Assembly: GCF_017741815.1 (NCBI RefSeq)
Contig: NZ_JAGHMF010000004.1
Location: 62,001 to 126,000 of the forward strand
DNA: 64,000 nt
Reading direction: 5' to 3'
From: Rhizobium sp. 16-488-2b
GTDB taxonomy: Bacteria > Pseudomonadota > Alphaproteobacteria > Rhizobiales > Rhizobiaceae
The notes under the pieces are model-generated. The model ran no database searches. It was not told the DNA's origin and was given only the letters and a program-made list of their open reading frames with translations. A program made the position numbers and the translations under genes. Of this stretch, positions 37,848 through 47,246 are shown piece by piece. Position 1 is the first letter of the stretch. Every line of letters begins with the position of its first letter.

Positions 37848-38720
37848 TTAGCCCTTGAGATGGGCGCGGGGGAAGAGACGCCGGGCAAGGCCCGACGGTG
37901 CGAAAAAGATGGAAAAGCCGTAGATCGCCGCCGCCGTCATGATGATCGTTGGCCCGGAGGCGAGCTCAAGATGGTAGGAGGCGATCAGCCCGAAATAGCC
38001 GGATGCCGCGGCGCTAAAGGCAGCCACCAGCATCATCGAGGGCAGGCTGCGCGACCAGAGCTGCGCAATCGCGGCCGGAAGCATCATCAGCCCCACCGCC
38101 ATCAGCGTGCCAAGCGCCTGGAAACTGGCGACGAGATTGAGCACGACGAGCAGCAGGAACAGGAAGTGGTAGACCGGACCGCGCCCGCCGATCGCTCTAA
38201 GAAAACTCGGGTCGAAGCACTCCGCGATCAGCGGCCGGTAGATCGCGGCGAGCACGATCAGCGTCAGCGTCGTGATCGCGCCGATCTGGTAGAGCGCCGG
38301 GGGATCGATGGCGAGGATGGTGCCGAACAGCACATGCAGCAGGTCGATATTGGACCCTCTGAGCGAGACGATCAGCACGCCGAGCGCCAGCGATGCCAGA
38401 TAGAAGCTGGCAAAGCTCGCATCCTCCTGCAGCACCGTCACCCGGCTGACCGCGCCGGACAGCAGGGCGACGGCAAGTCCCGCCACCAGCCCGCCGATCC
38501 CCATCGCCGTCAGCGACAGCGAGCCGGCAACGAGATAGCCGATCGCCGCCCCGGGCAGGATCGCATGGCTCATCGCATCGCCCATCAGGCTCATGCGCCG
38601 CAACATCAGAAACACGCCGATCGGCCCGGAGCCGAGCCCGAGGCAGAGACATGCGACCAGCGCCCGGCGCATGAAGCCGTAATCGACGAAGGGTGCGAAG
38701 AAGAGATCGTAGATGGTCAT
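37848..38720 (-). CDS. Zn/Mn ABC transporter permease
   Basis: 290 residues with eight or nine hydrophobic helices of the ABC-3 family. Conserved blocks include LMLRRMSLMGDAMSHAILPG and ALGTLMAVGLMMLPAAIAQL. It overlaps the end of the ATPase gene by 4 bp (ATGA), showing translational coupling. It imports metal into the cytoplasm with its partner proteins. Confidence 0.92.
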   Translation of the reverse strand: MTIYDLFFAPFVDYGFMRRALVACLCLGLGSGPIGVFLMLRRMSLMGDAMSHAILPGAAIGYLVAGSLSLTAMGIGGLVAGLAVALLSGAVSRVTVLQEDASFASFYLASLALGVLIVSLRGSNIDLLHVLFGTILAIDPPALYQIGAITTLTLIVLAAIYRPLIAECFDPSFLRAIGGRGPVYHFLFLLLVVLNLVASFQALGTLMAVGLMMLPAAIAQLWSRSLPSMMLVAAFSAAASGYFGLIASYHLELASGPTIIMTAAAIYGFSIFFAPSGLARRLFPRAHLKG

Positions 38721-39457
38721 GCGGCCGGCGCGCAGGCATCTGCGTCCTCATCCCAGCGCTCGGCCATCGCCCGCGCCTTCAACAGGTTTTCGGACGACAT
38801 GGCGGAGGCGGTCGGCCCCCAGTCGATCATCTCGCGGGCGAGCAGCAGCGTCTGCGGGAAATGCGCGCGGATCTGCTCGAAATCATGCAGCACCGCCACG
38901 ATGGTCCGCCCGTCGCCATGCCAGGTCAGGATCATCTCGATCAGGTCGCGGGTGGTGCGGGCGTCGATCGCGGTAAACGGCTCGTCGAGCAGGATCACCT
39001 TGGCGTCCTGCAACAACAGCCGCGCAAACAGCACCCGCTGCAGCTGGCCCGACGACAGCGACCCGATCTGCCGCCGCTCGAAGCCCTCCAGCCCGACCGC
39101 CGAAATCGCCTCGTGTGCTTTCACCATTTCCGCACCCGAAACCCGCGAAAACGCCCCCGCCTGCCGCCATGCGCCAAGCAGCACGGTATCGAGCACCGAG
39201 ATCGGAAACCGCCTGTTGATATCGGCCGCCTGCGGCAGGTAGCCGAAATCGGTGCGCTGCAGCCGATGCTCGACACGCCCCTCGCTCGGCCTGAGCTCAC
39301 CCATGATCGCCTTCAAAAGCGTCGACTTCCCCGCCCCATTCGGCCCGGCAATGGCCGTCAGGCTGCCGGCCGTAATCGCGCCGGAAACGTGGTGCACGGC
39401 CGGGTGCCGGTTATAGGCGACGGTGAGATTGGAAAGCCGGATCAGGTCTTCGCTCAT
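38717..39457 (-). CDS. Zn/Mn ABC transporter ATPase
   Basis: 246 residues from the ATG complementary to 39455-39457. The frame is open 46 Arg-rich codons upstream, but this start overlaps the stop of a small upstream gene and begins the domain (MSEDLIRLSNLTVAYNRHPA). Walker A is GPNGAGKST, the signature SLSSGQLQRVLFARLL, Walker B VILLDEPFTAID and the switch His in VAVLHDFEQ. A short His/Asp tail closes the protein. Confidence 0.93.
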   Translation of the reverse strand: MSEDLIRLSNLTVAYNRHPAVHHVSGAITAGSLTAIAGPNGAGKSTLLKAIMGELRPSEGRVEHRLQRTDFGYLPQAADINRRFPISVLDTVLLGAWRQAGAFSRVSGAEMVKAHEAISAVGLEGFERRQIGSLSSGQLQRVLFARLLLQDAKVILLDEPFTAIDARTTRDLIEMILTWHGDGRTIVAVLHDFEQIRAHFPQTLLLAREMIDWGPTASAMSSENLLKARAMAERWDEDADACAPAA

Positions 39458-39579
39458 GGCAGCATCACCGCCCATGCGATGGCGATCCAGAGCAGGCCGG
39501 CGACGACGATGGCGCCGATCACGCGGTGGATGGCCGAAGCGCTCATCAGGCCGGCGGCGAGGTTGTTCAGGAGGGTCAT
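39454..39579 (-). CDS. 41-residue membrane peptide at the head of the metal-transport operon
   Basis: The frame MTLLNNLAAGLMSASAIHRV continues into a strongly hydrophobic helix (GAIVVAGLLWIAIAWAVMLP), and its TGA overlaps the ATPase ATG (ATGA). It lies 17 bp from the Zur-like inverted repeats. Single-helix topology and coupling suggest a regulatory or accessory subunit of the transporter. I know of no described homologue, so the role is open. Confidence 0.6.
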   Translation of the reverse strand: MTLLNNLAAGLMSASAIHRVIGAIVVAGLLWIAIAWAVMLP

Positions 39580-39595
39580 TGCGGGTACTCAGCAT

Positions 39596-39624
39596 GTAAT
39601 AACATTACTTTGTAACGTTATAAC
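39596..39624. promoter_or_regulatory. Zur-like operators upstream of the metal-transport operon
   Basis: Two adjacent AT-rich inverted repeats: GTAATAACATTAC (39596-39608) and GTAACGTTATAAC (39612-39624). The first resembles alphaproteobacterial Zur boxes, which also carry TGTTATNACAT-type cores. The placement 17 bp before the first start codon fits repression by metal. Confidence 0.6.
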
Positions 39625-39736
39625 GATATTTCCGGCGATGACGCAAGTCGTCGAGCGCGAAAATATCGGCGATCGACAGAGGTTGGTGGAAAACAGGGGA
39701 GTTGAATGGCGGATTGGGGGCGAAGAGTGAAAACGC

Positions 39737-40660
39737 CGCCACGCTCTCGGCGTCATCCTCGGCCAACGTGCCGAGGATCTAAGCACGTTGCCAGAAATGC
39801 AACGGTGCAGGGGAGGTGAGAGGGGACGGAGCCACTGGAATTGGTGTCAGGGAAGACCGACGGAGACTGGACGTCCGGCGACACACCCGCAGCCCCGTTC
39901 TCGCCCAGCGTCCATGCACGTCGAACCAATTGCACCCGCAGCAGATACTCGGGACGAGGCCGAGTATGACGGTCGTGGGGATGATGCGCCGCTAGCCTAC
40001 TTCGTCGCTAACATGTTGAAAGAGCGTCACGTCCCACGCTCTCGTCGTCATCCTCGGCCAAGGTGCCGAGGATCTAAGCACGCCTCCAGGAATGCGACGG
40101 TGCAGGGGAGTAAAAGGGGCGCGAGCCACTGGAATAAGCGGAAGGATATGTATTGGCGCCTGGGCACCCGCAGCCCCGTCCTCGCCCAGCGTCCATTCAC
40201 GTCGAGCCATTTGCGCCCACAGCAGATACTCGGGACGAGCCCGAGTATGACGGTCGAGGGGATGGGCCGTCGCTAACCTATTGGGCTGCTAACTTGTTGG
40301 AAAGACGTCGCTTCCCACATGCTCAACGTCATCCTCGGGCTCGTCCCGAGGATCTAAGCACGCCACCAGGAATACAGCGGTGCAATGGAGCTAGAAGGGA
40401 GCGGACGCGGGAGTGGACGTGAGGCCGCACCCGCAGCCTCGTCCTCGCCCAGCGTCCATTCACGTCGAGCCAGTTGCACCCGCAGCAGATACTCGGGACG
40501 AGCCCGAGTATGACGGTCGTGGGGACGATGCACCGCTAGCCTATTGGGCTGCTAACTTGTTGAAAATGCGTCGCTTCCTACATTCTCAACGTCATCCTCG
40601 GGCTTGTCCCGAGGATCTAAGCACGTTGCCAGGAATGCAACGGTGCGGGGCAGACGCGAC
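39737..40660. repeat. Satellite-like array of alternating palindromes
   Basis: About 3.3 units of 264-299 bp. Each unit has atcctcggg...cccgaggat (39755, 40050, 40331, 40594), the phrase ctaagcacg...ggaatgca, the phrase cccagcgtccattcacgtcg, and atactcgggacgagcccgag (39945, 40226, 40489). The two palindrome types are inverted copies of each other. Units differ at scattered positions and no coding frame is conserved. Confidence 0.9.
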
Positions 40661-40701
40661 GGCCGAAACCACCACGCTCAGGCCCACCCCGCAACATCAC
40701 A

Positions 40702-41187
40702 TCAAAGCTGCTCGATCATCGTCGCAGCGCTCGAAACCGTCGCCTGACCGGGATTGTCCTCGACGTTGAGCGACTTCACGACGCCGTCTTCGACAAGCAT
40801 CGAGTAGCGCTTGGAGCGCACGCCGAGGCCGCCGCCGGAGAGGTCGGCGTCGAGGCCGATGGCCTTGGTGAAGGAGGCGTCCCAGTCGGGGAGGAAGTGG
40901 ATCTTGCCCATGCCGCCGGAGGATTGCGCCCAGGCGCCCATGACGTGCCAGTCGTTGACGGCGATGACCGCGATGTCGTCTACGCCCTTGCCGAGAATGG
41001 TGTCGCGGTTTTCGAGATAGCCGGGCAGGTGGTTGAGCGAGCAGGTGGGCGTGAAGGCGCCGGGCACGGCGAAGAGCACCACGCGCTTGCCCTTGAACAG
41101 CGCCTCGGTCGTGGTCTCGACCGGGCCGTCAGCCGTCTTTTCCTTGAAGGTCGCCGAAGGCAGTGTGTCGCCGATTGCAATGGTCAT
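40702..41187 (-). CDS. Peroxiredoxin, Prx5 type
   Basis: 161 residues from the ATG complementary to 41185-41187, with AGGAGA upstream. The peroxidatic motif PGAFTPTCSLNHLPGY (PxxxTxxC) and the Prx5 features VNDWHVMGAWA and RSKRYSMLVEDGVV are visible. It reduces hydrogen peroxide and organic peroxides using thiol donors. Glutaredoxin- or thioredoxin-linked reduction cannot be told apart here. It is monocistronic and borders the satellite array. Confidence 0.93.
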   Translation of the reverse strand: MTIAIGDTLPSATFKEKTADGPVETTTEALFKGKRVVLFAVPGAFTPTCSLNHLPGYLENRDTILGKGVDDIAVIAVNDWHVMGAWAQSSGGMGKIHFLPDWDASFTKAIGLDADLSGGGLGVRSKRYSMLVEDGVVKSLNVEDNPGQATVSSAATMIEQL

Positions 41188-41270
41188 GACTATCTCCTGG
41201 TTGTTGTTTGTGAGGCGCCGTCGGGGCGCAGACGTTGGGATCAAGGGCAGGTGTGAATGATAGGATCGGC

Positions 41271-42107
41271 CTATTTGAAAGCAAGCGGGCTTTCGATGGC
41301 GCGGGCGCCGTCGATCACAAGCGCGGTCCAGCTCTTGCCAGATATGTCGTAGTTCTTCGGCAGCTTGCCGATCGAGATCGTCGTCGTCAGCGAAGTGCCA
41401 TCGCGCTTGCTCATCAGCTGCTTGGTGAAGACATAGCCGCTCGGGCCGGCAACGACGACGTCAGGCGTCGTGTCGCCGATGTCGGGGAGCGTGATATCAA
41501 GCGTCAGCTCCTTCTGGTCGGCCGACAGCGTGTGCTTGGTTACCTTGAACTTGGAGGAGGCCTCCTCCGGCAGCCGTGCGTCGGCGGCGTCCAATATCGC
41601 CTTTTCCTCAGGCTGTGATTGCCCCGCCGACGAAAGCGCGAGCGTGAAGTCGGCTTGGAAGGGCACGCAGATATCCTTGCAGATGCCGACGAAGGCCTGC
41701 GCCTTGATTTCGGTGGCACCGCTTGTGGCCGAAAGCGTGAGCGGCAGCGTCACCGGCGCGTCGTAGCCGATGTCGTCGAGCCTGTCGTCCTTGATGTGCT
41801 TCGGAATCGGGTAGCCGATCTTAACCAGCGTCACGCCCGTCTCGGGCGCGATCGTGATCTGCGGGGGGATGCCGCTATTGCCGGGCTCGCGCCAATAGGT
41901 GATCCATCCGGCATTGGGTTCGATCTGCAGCCCGGCGCGGATCATGCCATGCGCGTCGGGCGCCATCGCCACCAGCCGCATCCGCCCGCCGGCATTGTCG
42001 ACCCATTCGCTGGTGCCCGCCTGCGCTGCGGAGAGCACGGGCAGGGACAGGCCAAGAGCCGTGGCGAGGATCAGGACGAGGCGTCTTTTGTGCGTGGCAA
42101 AGGTCAT
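41271..42107 (-). CDS. DsbD N-terminal-domain-like periplasmic protein
   Basis: 278 residues with a signal peptide (LVLILATALGLSLPVLSAAQA). The mature part resembles the DsbDalpha/thiol:disulfide interchange immunoglobulin-like domain, with a redox-type Cys pair in VGICKDICVPFQ and the Trp/Tyr-rich block WITYWREPGNSG. It lacks the transmembrane and thioredoxin domains of full DsbD and so stands as a separate domain. A role in envelope copper or disulfide handling is possible. A TTG six codons upstream is also open. Confidence 0.8.
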   Translation of the reverse strand: MTFATHKRRLVLILATALGLSLPVLSAAQAGTSEWVDNAGGRMRLVAMAPDAHGMIRAGLQIEPNAGWITYWREPGNSGIPPQITIAPETGVTLVKIGYPIPKHIKDDRLDDIGYDAPVTLPLTLSATSGATEIKAQAFVGICKDICVPFQADFTLALSSAGQSQPEEKAILDAADARLPEEASSKFKVTKHTLSADQKELTLDITLPDIGDTTPDVVVAGPSGYVFTKQLMSKRDGTSLTTTISIGKLPKNYDISGKSWTALVIDGARAIESPLAFK

Positions 42108-42246
42108 GCGGCAATGGTTATTCAAATCCGCTGCCCTTAGCCAGAAGCCGCATCCGATTTAATTTTCATTTTCAGTTGATTGAAACAGGACATTGGCCCA
42201 TGTTTCTCTTGTCGGCGCCTCGAGCGGTCTGGCATCAGGAGGTATC

Positions 42247-42852
42247 ATGTCCCTGTCGACCCTGAAAAACAGACGTGAACGCGGCTTCTTCGACGGCCAG
42301 TTCCTGATCGCCATGCCCGGCGTATCGGACAGCAATTTCGCCCGCACGGTGATTTACGTCTGCGCCCATTCCGACGCCGGCGCCATGGGCTTCATCATCA
42401 ATCGCTCTCAGGAGCTTTCGTTCACCGACGTGCTCATGCATCTCGACATGATCAAGAGCGACGAGGCGATCCTCATGCCGCCGCCATCTGGCGATCTGTC
42501 GATTCAGACGGGCGGGCCGGTGGAAAGCGGCCGTGGCTTCGTTCTGCATTCCGATGATTATCTCTGCGATTCCAGCATTCCCGTCAGCGACGATATCTGC
42601 ATGACGGCGACGCTCGACATCATCCGCGCCATTGCCAAGGGCGAGGGGCCGAAGCGCGCCACCATGCTGCTCGGCTATGCCGGCTGGGGCGCGGGGCAAC
42701 TCGAAGCCGAGATCGCCAGCAATGGCTGGCTGAATTGCCCGGCCAACGACGCCCTCATCTTCGATCCCAATCTCGATGATAAATACGAGCGCGCGCTGGC
42801 CGGCATGGGCATTTCGGCGGCCATGCTCTCCACCGAAGCCGGCCATGCCTGA
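42247..42852 (+). CDS. YqgE/AlgH family protein
   Basis: 201 residues from ATG at 42247, with GGAGG upstream. The UPF0301 pattern is clear: [47 protein letters not shown] and [15 protein letters not shown]. The function of YqgE is not established, although the family is nearly universal in proteobacteria and one member was linked to alginate regulation. The CsbD gene follows on the same strand with its own ribosome-binding site. Confidence 0.93.
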   Translation: MSLSTLKNRRERGFFDGQFLIAMPGVSDSNFARTVIYVCAHSDAGAMGFIINRSQELSFTDVLMHLDMIKSDEAILMPPPSGDLSIQTGGPVESGRGFVLHSDDYLCDSSIPVSDDICMTATLDIIRAIAKGEGPKRATMLLGYAGWGAGQLEAEIASNGWLNCPANDALIFDPNLDDKYERALAGMGISAAMLSTEAGHA

Positions 42853-42939
42853 AGACGCAAAAATTCGCGGAACGAATAGCTGCGAACCACGTTCTCTTTT
42901 CGCACCGGGCACGAGGCCCGTACCAAAAGGAGACATCAG

Positions 42940-43131
42940 ATGGGTAGCACCAGCGACAAGATTTCCGGCAAGGCAAACGAGATTGCCGGCAAGGCGAAGC
43001 AGGCTGTCGGCAAGGCGACCGGCGACAATTCCACCCGCGCCAAGGGCGCCGTCCAGGAAGCCAAGGGTAAGGCCCAGTCCGCCAAGGGCGATGCCAAAGG
43101 CAAGATCAAGGATGTCGTCGATCGCATGTGA
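42940..43131 (+). CDS. CsbD-family stress protein
   Basis: 63 residues, very rich in Lys, Ala and Gly, with the CsbD pattern [20 protein letters not shown] repeated in the second half. It has AAAGGAG upstream. CsbD proteins accumulate under general stress and have no known enzymatic activity. The stop overlaps an open frame of the following gene, but the likely start of that gene is 80 bp on. Confidence 0.92.
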   Translation: MGSTSDKISGKANEIAGKAKQAVGKATGDNSTRAKGAVQEAKGKAQSAKGDAKGKIKDVVDRM

Positions 43132-43211
43132 TCGAAAACATCCCCGCAATGGCCCGTCGCGCATCCGCGCTGCGGGTCGTTTTGTATCAACACCACGCTA
43201 TGGGGCGTTCC

Positions 43212-44297
43212 ATGCGGCTTTTCGCCTGCGATAACTGCGATCAGGTCGTGCACTTCGACAACCGGCAATGCGTCCGCTGCAACCATCGCCTCGGCTTCCT
43301 GCCCGATGATCTCTCGATGCGCGCGCTTGAGCCGCGCGACGAGACGCTGTGGCAGCTGACGTCGGACCCTCAGCGCGGGGTGCGCTTCTGCGCCAATGCC
43401 GGTCTCGATATCTGCAACTGGCTGGTCAATGCGGATGAGGAAAATCCGTTTTGCATCGCCTGCCGCTACAATCGCCTGGTTCCGAACACCCATACGCAGG
43501 AAGGGATCGATCGCTGGCGCCGCATCAGCCAGGCGCAGCGCCATCTCTTCTATTCGCTGCTGCGCTGGCGTCTTCCGCCGCCCGATCGCAACGAGGATCC
43601 GCAAGGCGGCCTGGTTTTCGACTTCCTCGAGGATGAAGTGCAGCTCGACGGCAATGTCATCCCGGCCATGACAGGCCACGACGAAGGCGTCATCGCCATC
43701 CGCGCCGCCGAGGCCGACGACATCACCCGCGAACTTGCCCGCGCCTCGATGAACGAACCCTATAGAACGCTTCTCGGCCATTTCCGCCACGAGATCGGGC
43801 ACTTCGTCTGGAACCGCCTGGTCCGCGACCGCGATGCCTTCGACGGCTTCCGCGCCGTCTTCGGCGACGAGCGCCAGGATTATGGCCAGGCGCTGCAGAA
43901 CCATTATCAGAACGGCGCGCCTCTCGGCTGGCAGCAGAGCTTCATCAGCGCTTATGCGACGGCCCATCCCTGGGAGGATTTCGCCGAGTGCTTCGCGCAT
44001 TATCTGCACATCGTCGATACGCTGGAGACCGCGCGCGGCTTCGGCATCGCCATCGATCCGCGCGGCCATGAGGAAATGGCGTCGGAGGTGGATTTCAACC
44101 CTTATCGGGCGGCAAGCGCCGAGCAATTGGTCAGCGCCTGGGTGCCGCTATCGGTGGCGATCAACGCCATCCAGCGCAGCATGGGCCAGCCGGATTCCTA
44201 TCCCTTCGTGCTGTCGAACGCTGTCGTCGAAAAGCTCGAATATCTGCACCGGCTGATCCAGGATCGCGTCGCCGAGCCACGGCAGGCTGCTGCCTGA
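43212..44297 (+). CDS. Zinc-ribbon putative metallopeptidase (DUF2248-like)
   Basis: 361 residues from ATG at 43212, where the family zinc ribbon starts (MRLFACDNCDQVVHFDNRQC, then CNHRLGF). A second Cys cluster (CANAGLDICNW, CIACRYN) follows. The C-terminal half carries a zincin motif HFRHEIGHFVW (HExxH) with a downstream Glu in WEDFAECFAHYLHI. The substrate is unknown. Two earlier in-frame ATG codons exist but precede the conserved domain. Confidence 0.87.
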   Translation: MRLFACDNCDQVVHFDNRQCVRCNHRLGFLPDDLSMRALEPRDETLWQLTSDPQRGVRFCANAGLDICNWLVNADEENPFCIACRYNRLVPNTHTQEGIDRWRRISQAQRHLFYSLLRWRLPPPDRNEDPQGGLVFDFLEDEVQLDGNVIPAMTGHDEGVIAIRAAEADDITRELARASMNEPYRTLLGHFRHEIGHFVWNRLVRDRDAFDGFRAVFGDERQDYGQALQNHYQNGAPLGWQQSFISAYATAHPWEDFAECFAHYLHIVDTLETARGFGIAIDPRGHEEMASEVDFNPYRAASAEQLVSAWVPLSVAINAIQRSMGQPDSYPFVLSNAVVEKLEYLHRLIQDRVAEPRQAAA

Positions 44298-44333
44298 ACC
44301 CTTGGGGTCTGAAACTCGGGCGCCTGAGAGACC

Positions 44334-47246
44334 TCAGGCGCGCTTGGTCAGCGGAAAGCGCTCCTTCAGCAGCCGCAGCACCGATTCCGACGCCATCGGC
44401 GGGCCGAAGAGATAGCTCTGGCCGTAGGTGCAACCCATCTTTGCCAGTTCGATCGCGTCCTCGTTGGACTCGATACCTTCGGCCACAACCTTCATCTCGA
44501 GCTCGCGCGCCATCGAGATCACCGAGCGCAGCACGGTCGACTTCCGGTCGCTGGTGTCGCAGACCAGCGTCTTGTCGAGCTTGATCGTGTCGAACGGGAA
44601 GCGGGTGAGGTAGGAGAGCGAGGAGTAGCCGGTGCCGAAATCGTCGAGCGCCAGCCCAAGCCCGATTTCGCGCAGCTTGCCCAGCACGAGGCGCGCCTGT
44701 TCCGGGTTTTCCATTACCATCGTCTCGGTCAGCTCCAGTTTCAGCCGGGTCGGATCGCAATGGGTCTTGGCGAGAACCGAGCGCACGTCGTCATAGAGAT
44801 CGTTGTTGAGGAGCTGCGCGCTCGAGAGATTGATCGACACGAAGATCGGCAGCTCGCCGGTCTGGCTCTCCCAGGCCATCAGGTCGTTGGTCGCCTGTTC
44901 AAGCGCGAAGACGCCGAGCATGTTGATGATGTCGGAAGCCTCGGCGATCGGGATGAATTCCGACGGCGGGATGCTGCCGCGCTTCGGATGCTCCCAGCGC
45001 ATCAGCGCTTCGAAGCCGGCGATCTCGACATCTTCCAGGCCGGCGATCGGCTGGTAGACCATCGACAGTTCCTTGCGCTCCAGCGCACGGCGGAGATCCG
45101 ATTCCAGCTGCAGCCGGTCGGCGCCGAAGTCGCGGAAGGCGGGCTGGAACGGCTCGACGCGGTTGCCGCCGGCGCGTTTCGCCCGGTACATGGCAAGCTC
45201 GGAATCGCTGAGCATCCCCGTCGCGTTTTCCTGCTGGTCGACGAAGGAGGCAAGCCCGATCGACGCCGTCAGGATGATCTCGCGATTGGCGAAGTTGATC
45301 GGCACCATGATCGCCTTGCTGATCGCATCGGCGAAGTCGGCGATCTTGGCGGGATCGCGCTCGGAAACGAGGATGAGCCCGAACTGGTCACCGGAGAGAC
45401 GCGCCAGCGTGTCCTGCGGCTTCAGGAGCCGGCGAAGACGGCGCGTCAGCGCGATCAGGATGTTGTCGCCGGCGGCTACGCCAAGCGCGTCGTTGACCAG
45501 CTTGTAGCGGTCGATATCGATCACCATGACCGTCGGCCTCAGCGTATCGCCACCCGGTGCCAGCGCCAGCACACCCTGCAGGCGGTCGAGGAACAGCTGG
45601 CGGTTGGGAAGGCCGGTCAGGTTGTCGTGCAGCGCGTCCTGCAGCAGCCGGTCGATCGAGTTCTTCTGCTCGGTCACGTCGATGACGGTGCCGACGCAGC
45701 GGATCACTTCGCCGTTGGAATCGAGCACCGGTCGGGCGCGGATCAGGAGCCAGTGGAAATGCCCGTCCTCGGCGCGGATGCGGAACTCGTGGTTCAGCCG
45801 GCCCCGGCGATGTTCGAGCAACACGTCGAGCGTGGCGCGGAAACGGTCGCGATCGTCGGGATGCAGGCGCGGCAGCCAGTTGCGGGCAGCGCCATGCATC
45901 GTGCCGGGCGAAAGGCCGAGCTTGACGGAAACGTCAGGGATGGTGACGACGCGGTCACGCGCCACGTCCCAGTCCCACACCATATCGCCGGAGCCGGTCA
46001 GCGCCAGTGATTGCCGCTCAAGATCGGAGAACAGCCCCTGCTGGAACGTGCCGCCGGCAAAGGCGTGCTGCATGACGGTGAAGCCGATCAGAAGCACGAT
46101 CAGCACCAAGCCACCGCCAAGCGCCGGCTGGATGATGTCGTTGTCGAGCTGGCCGGTGATCGTCAGCCAGCCGCCGAACAGCCACACCAGGATCAGCGCC
46201 CAGGCGGGCACCAAGAGAATGGCGCGGTCATAGCGGTTGAGGCCGAGATAGATGATGAGCAGCAGGCCCAGCGTCGCGGTGAGCGCGAAGGACAGGCGGG
46301 CGATACCGGCGGCGATGGCGGGGTCGTAGATCGCGACGCCGAAGAGCAGCGCCAGACCCAGCACCCAGGCGAGCGTCACGTAGCCGAGATGCGTATGCCA
46401 CCGGTTGAGGTTGAGATAGGTGAACAGGAAGATGACGAAACTCGATGCCAGCGCCACTTCCGCGCAGGCGCGCCATATTCGCTGGTCCGCCGAAGCGATG
46501 CTGACGAGCTTCCCAAGGAAGCCGAAATCGACGCAGATATAGCCGAGCACCGCCCAGGCGAGAGCGGCGGTCGCCGGCAGCATCGAAGTGCCCTTGACGA
46601 CGAAAAGGATGGTGAGGAACACCGCCAGCAGGCCCGCGATCCCGAGCACGATGCCGCGATAGAGCGTAAACGCGTTGATCGTGTCCTTGTAGGCGTCGGG
46701 CTCCCACAGATAGATCTGCGGCAGTTCCGGCGTCGAAAGCTCGGCGACGAAGGTGATGACGGAGCCCGGGTTGAGCGTGATGCGAAAGACGTCGGAATCG
46801 TCGCTCGGCTGCCGGTCGAGCGCGAAGCCTTCGCTCGGCGTGATCGCGATGATGCGCTGCGATCCGAGGTCGGGCCAGAAAAGCTTGGAATTCACCAGAC
46901 GGAAATGCGGCGCGACGATGACGCGCTCCAGCTGCTCGTCGGAAACGTTGGCAAGCGCGAAGACGGCCCAGTCGCCCTGGTGGTTGCCGGAGCTCGAGCG
47001 CACCTCGATGCGCCGACGGATGCCGTCGGCGCCGGCCGCGGTAGACACCTGAAAGGCCTCGCCCTGGTTGGCGTAAATCTCTGTGGTCTTGGTCAGATCG
47101 AGCGCGGTGTCGTCGCGGGAAATCTTCACCGGTTCGGCCGCCTGCGCGACCCCTGCCATCAGCGCCAAAGCCGACAGGAAAAGCGCTGCGATCACCGCGA
47201 CGAAACGTCCAGATGGTGATGGGTGCAGCATGCGTTTGTTGGTCAT
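44334..47246 (-). CDS. 7TMR-DISM sensor with PAS, GGDEF-like and EAL domains
   Basis: 970 residues. It has a signal peptide, a periplasmic DISMED2-type domain (about residues 35-180), seven transmembrane helices (about 185-400), a PAS/PAC domain (about 415-540), a GGDEF-like domain (about 545-705) and an EAL domain (about 715-960). The diguanylate cyclase signature is replaced by SGDQF, so cyclase activity is doubtful. The EAL domain keeps FEALMRWEHP, ELTETMVME and LDDFGTGYSSL, so c-di-GMP phosphodiesterase activity is likely. The start overlaps the acetyltransferase stop (ATGA). Confidence 0.93.
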   Translation of the reverse strand: MTNKRMLHPSPSGRFVAVIAALFLSALALMAGVAQAAEPVKISRDDTALDLTKTTEIYANQGEAFQVSTAAGADGIRRRIEVRSSSGNHQGDWAVFALANVSDEQLERVIVAPHFRLVNSKLFWPDLGSQRIIAITPSEGFALDRQPSDDSDVFRITLNPGSVITFVAELSTPELPQIYLWEPDAYKDTINAFTLYRGIVLGIAGLLAVFLTILFVVKGTSMLPATAALAWAVLGYICVDFGFLGKLVSIASADQRIWRACAEVALASSFVIFLFTYLNLNRWHTHLGYVTLAWVLGLALLFGVAIYDPAIAAGIARLSFALTATLGLLLIIYLGLNRYDRAILLVPAWALILVWLFGGWLTITGQLDNDIIQPALGGGLVLIVLLIGFTVMQHAFAGGTFQQGLFSDLERQSLALTGSGDMVWDWDVARDRVVTIPDVSVKLGLSPGTMHGAARNWLPRLHPDDRDRFRATLDVLLEHRRGRLNHEFRIRAEDGHFHWLLIRARPVLDSNGEVIRCVGTVIDVTEQKNSIDRLLQDALHDNLTGLPNRQLFLDRLQGVLALAPGGDTLRPTVMVIDIDRYKLVNDALGVAAGDNILIALTRRLRRLLKPQDTLARLSGDQFGLILVSERDPAKIADFADAISKAIMVPINFANREIILTASIGLASFVDQQENATGMLSDSELAMYRAKRAGGNRVEPFQPAFRDFGADRLQLESDLRRALERKELSMVYQPIAGLEDVEIAGFEALMRWEHPKRGSIPPSEFIPIAEASDIINMLGVFALEQATNDLMAWESQTGELPIFVSINLSSAQLLNNDLYDDVRSVLAKTHCDPTRLKLELTETMVMENPEQARLVLGKLREIGLGLALDDFGTGYSSLSYLTRFPFDTIKLDKTLVCDTSDRKSTVLRSVISMARELEMKVVAEGIESNEDAIELAKMGCTYGQSYLFGPPMASESVLRLLKERFPLTKRA

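Noticed and set aside
37221..39242. 673-codon plus-strand open frame
   Set aside because: It covers three well-identified metal-transporter genes on the other strand. Its composition (Arg/His/Gln-rich) is that of a mirror frame.
39737..40660. CRISPR array
   Set aside because: The repeats are imperfect, the units exceed 260 bp, the between-repeat sequence is itself conserved, and no cas gene is present.
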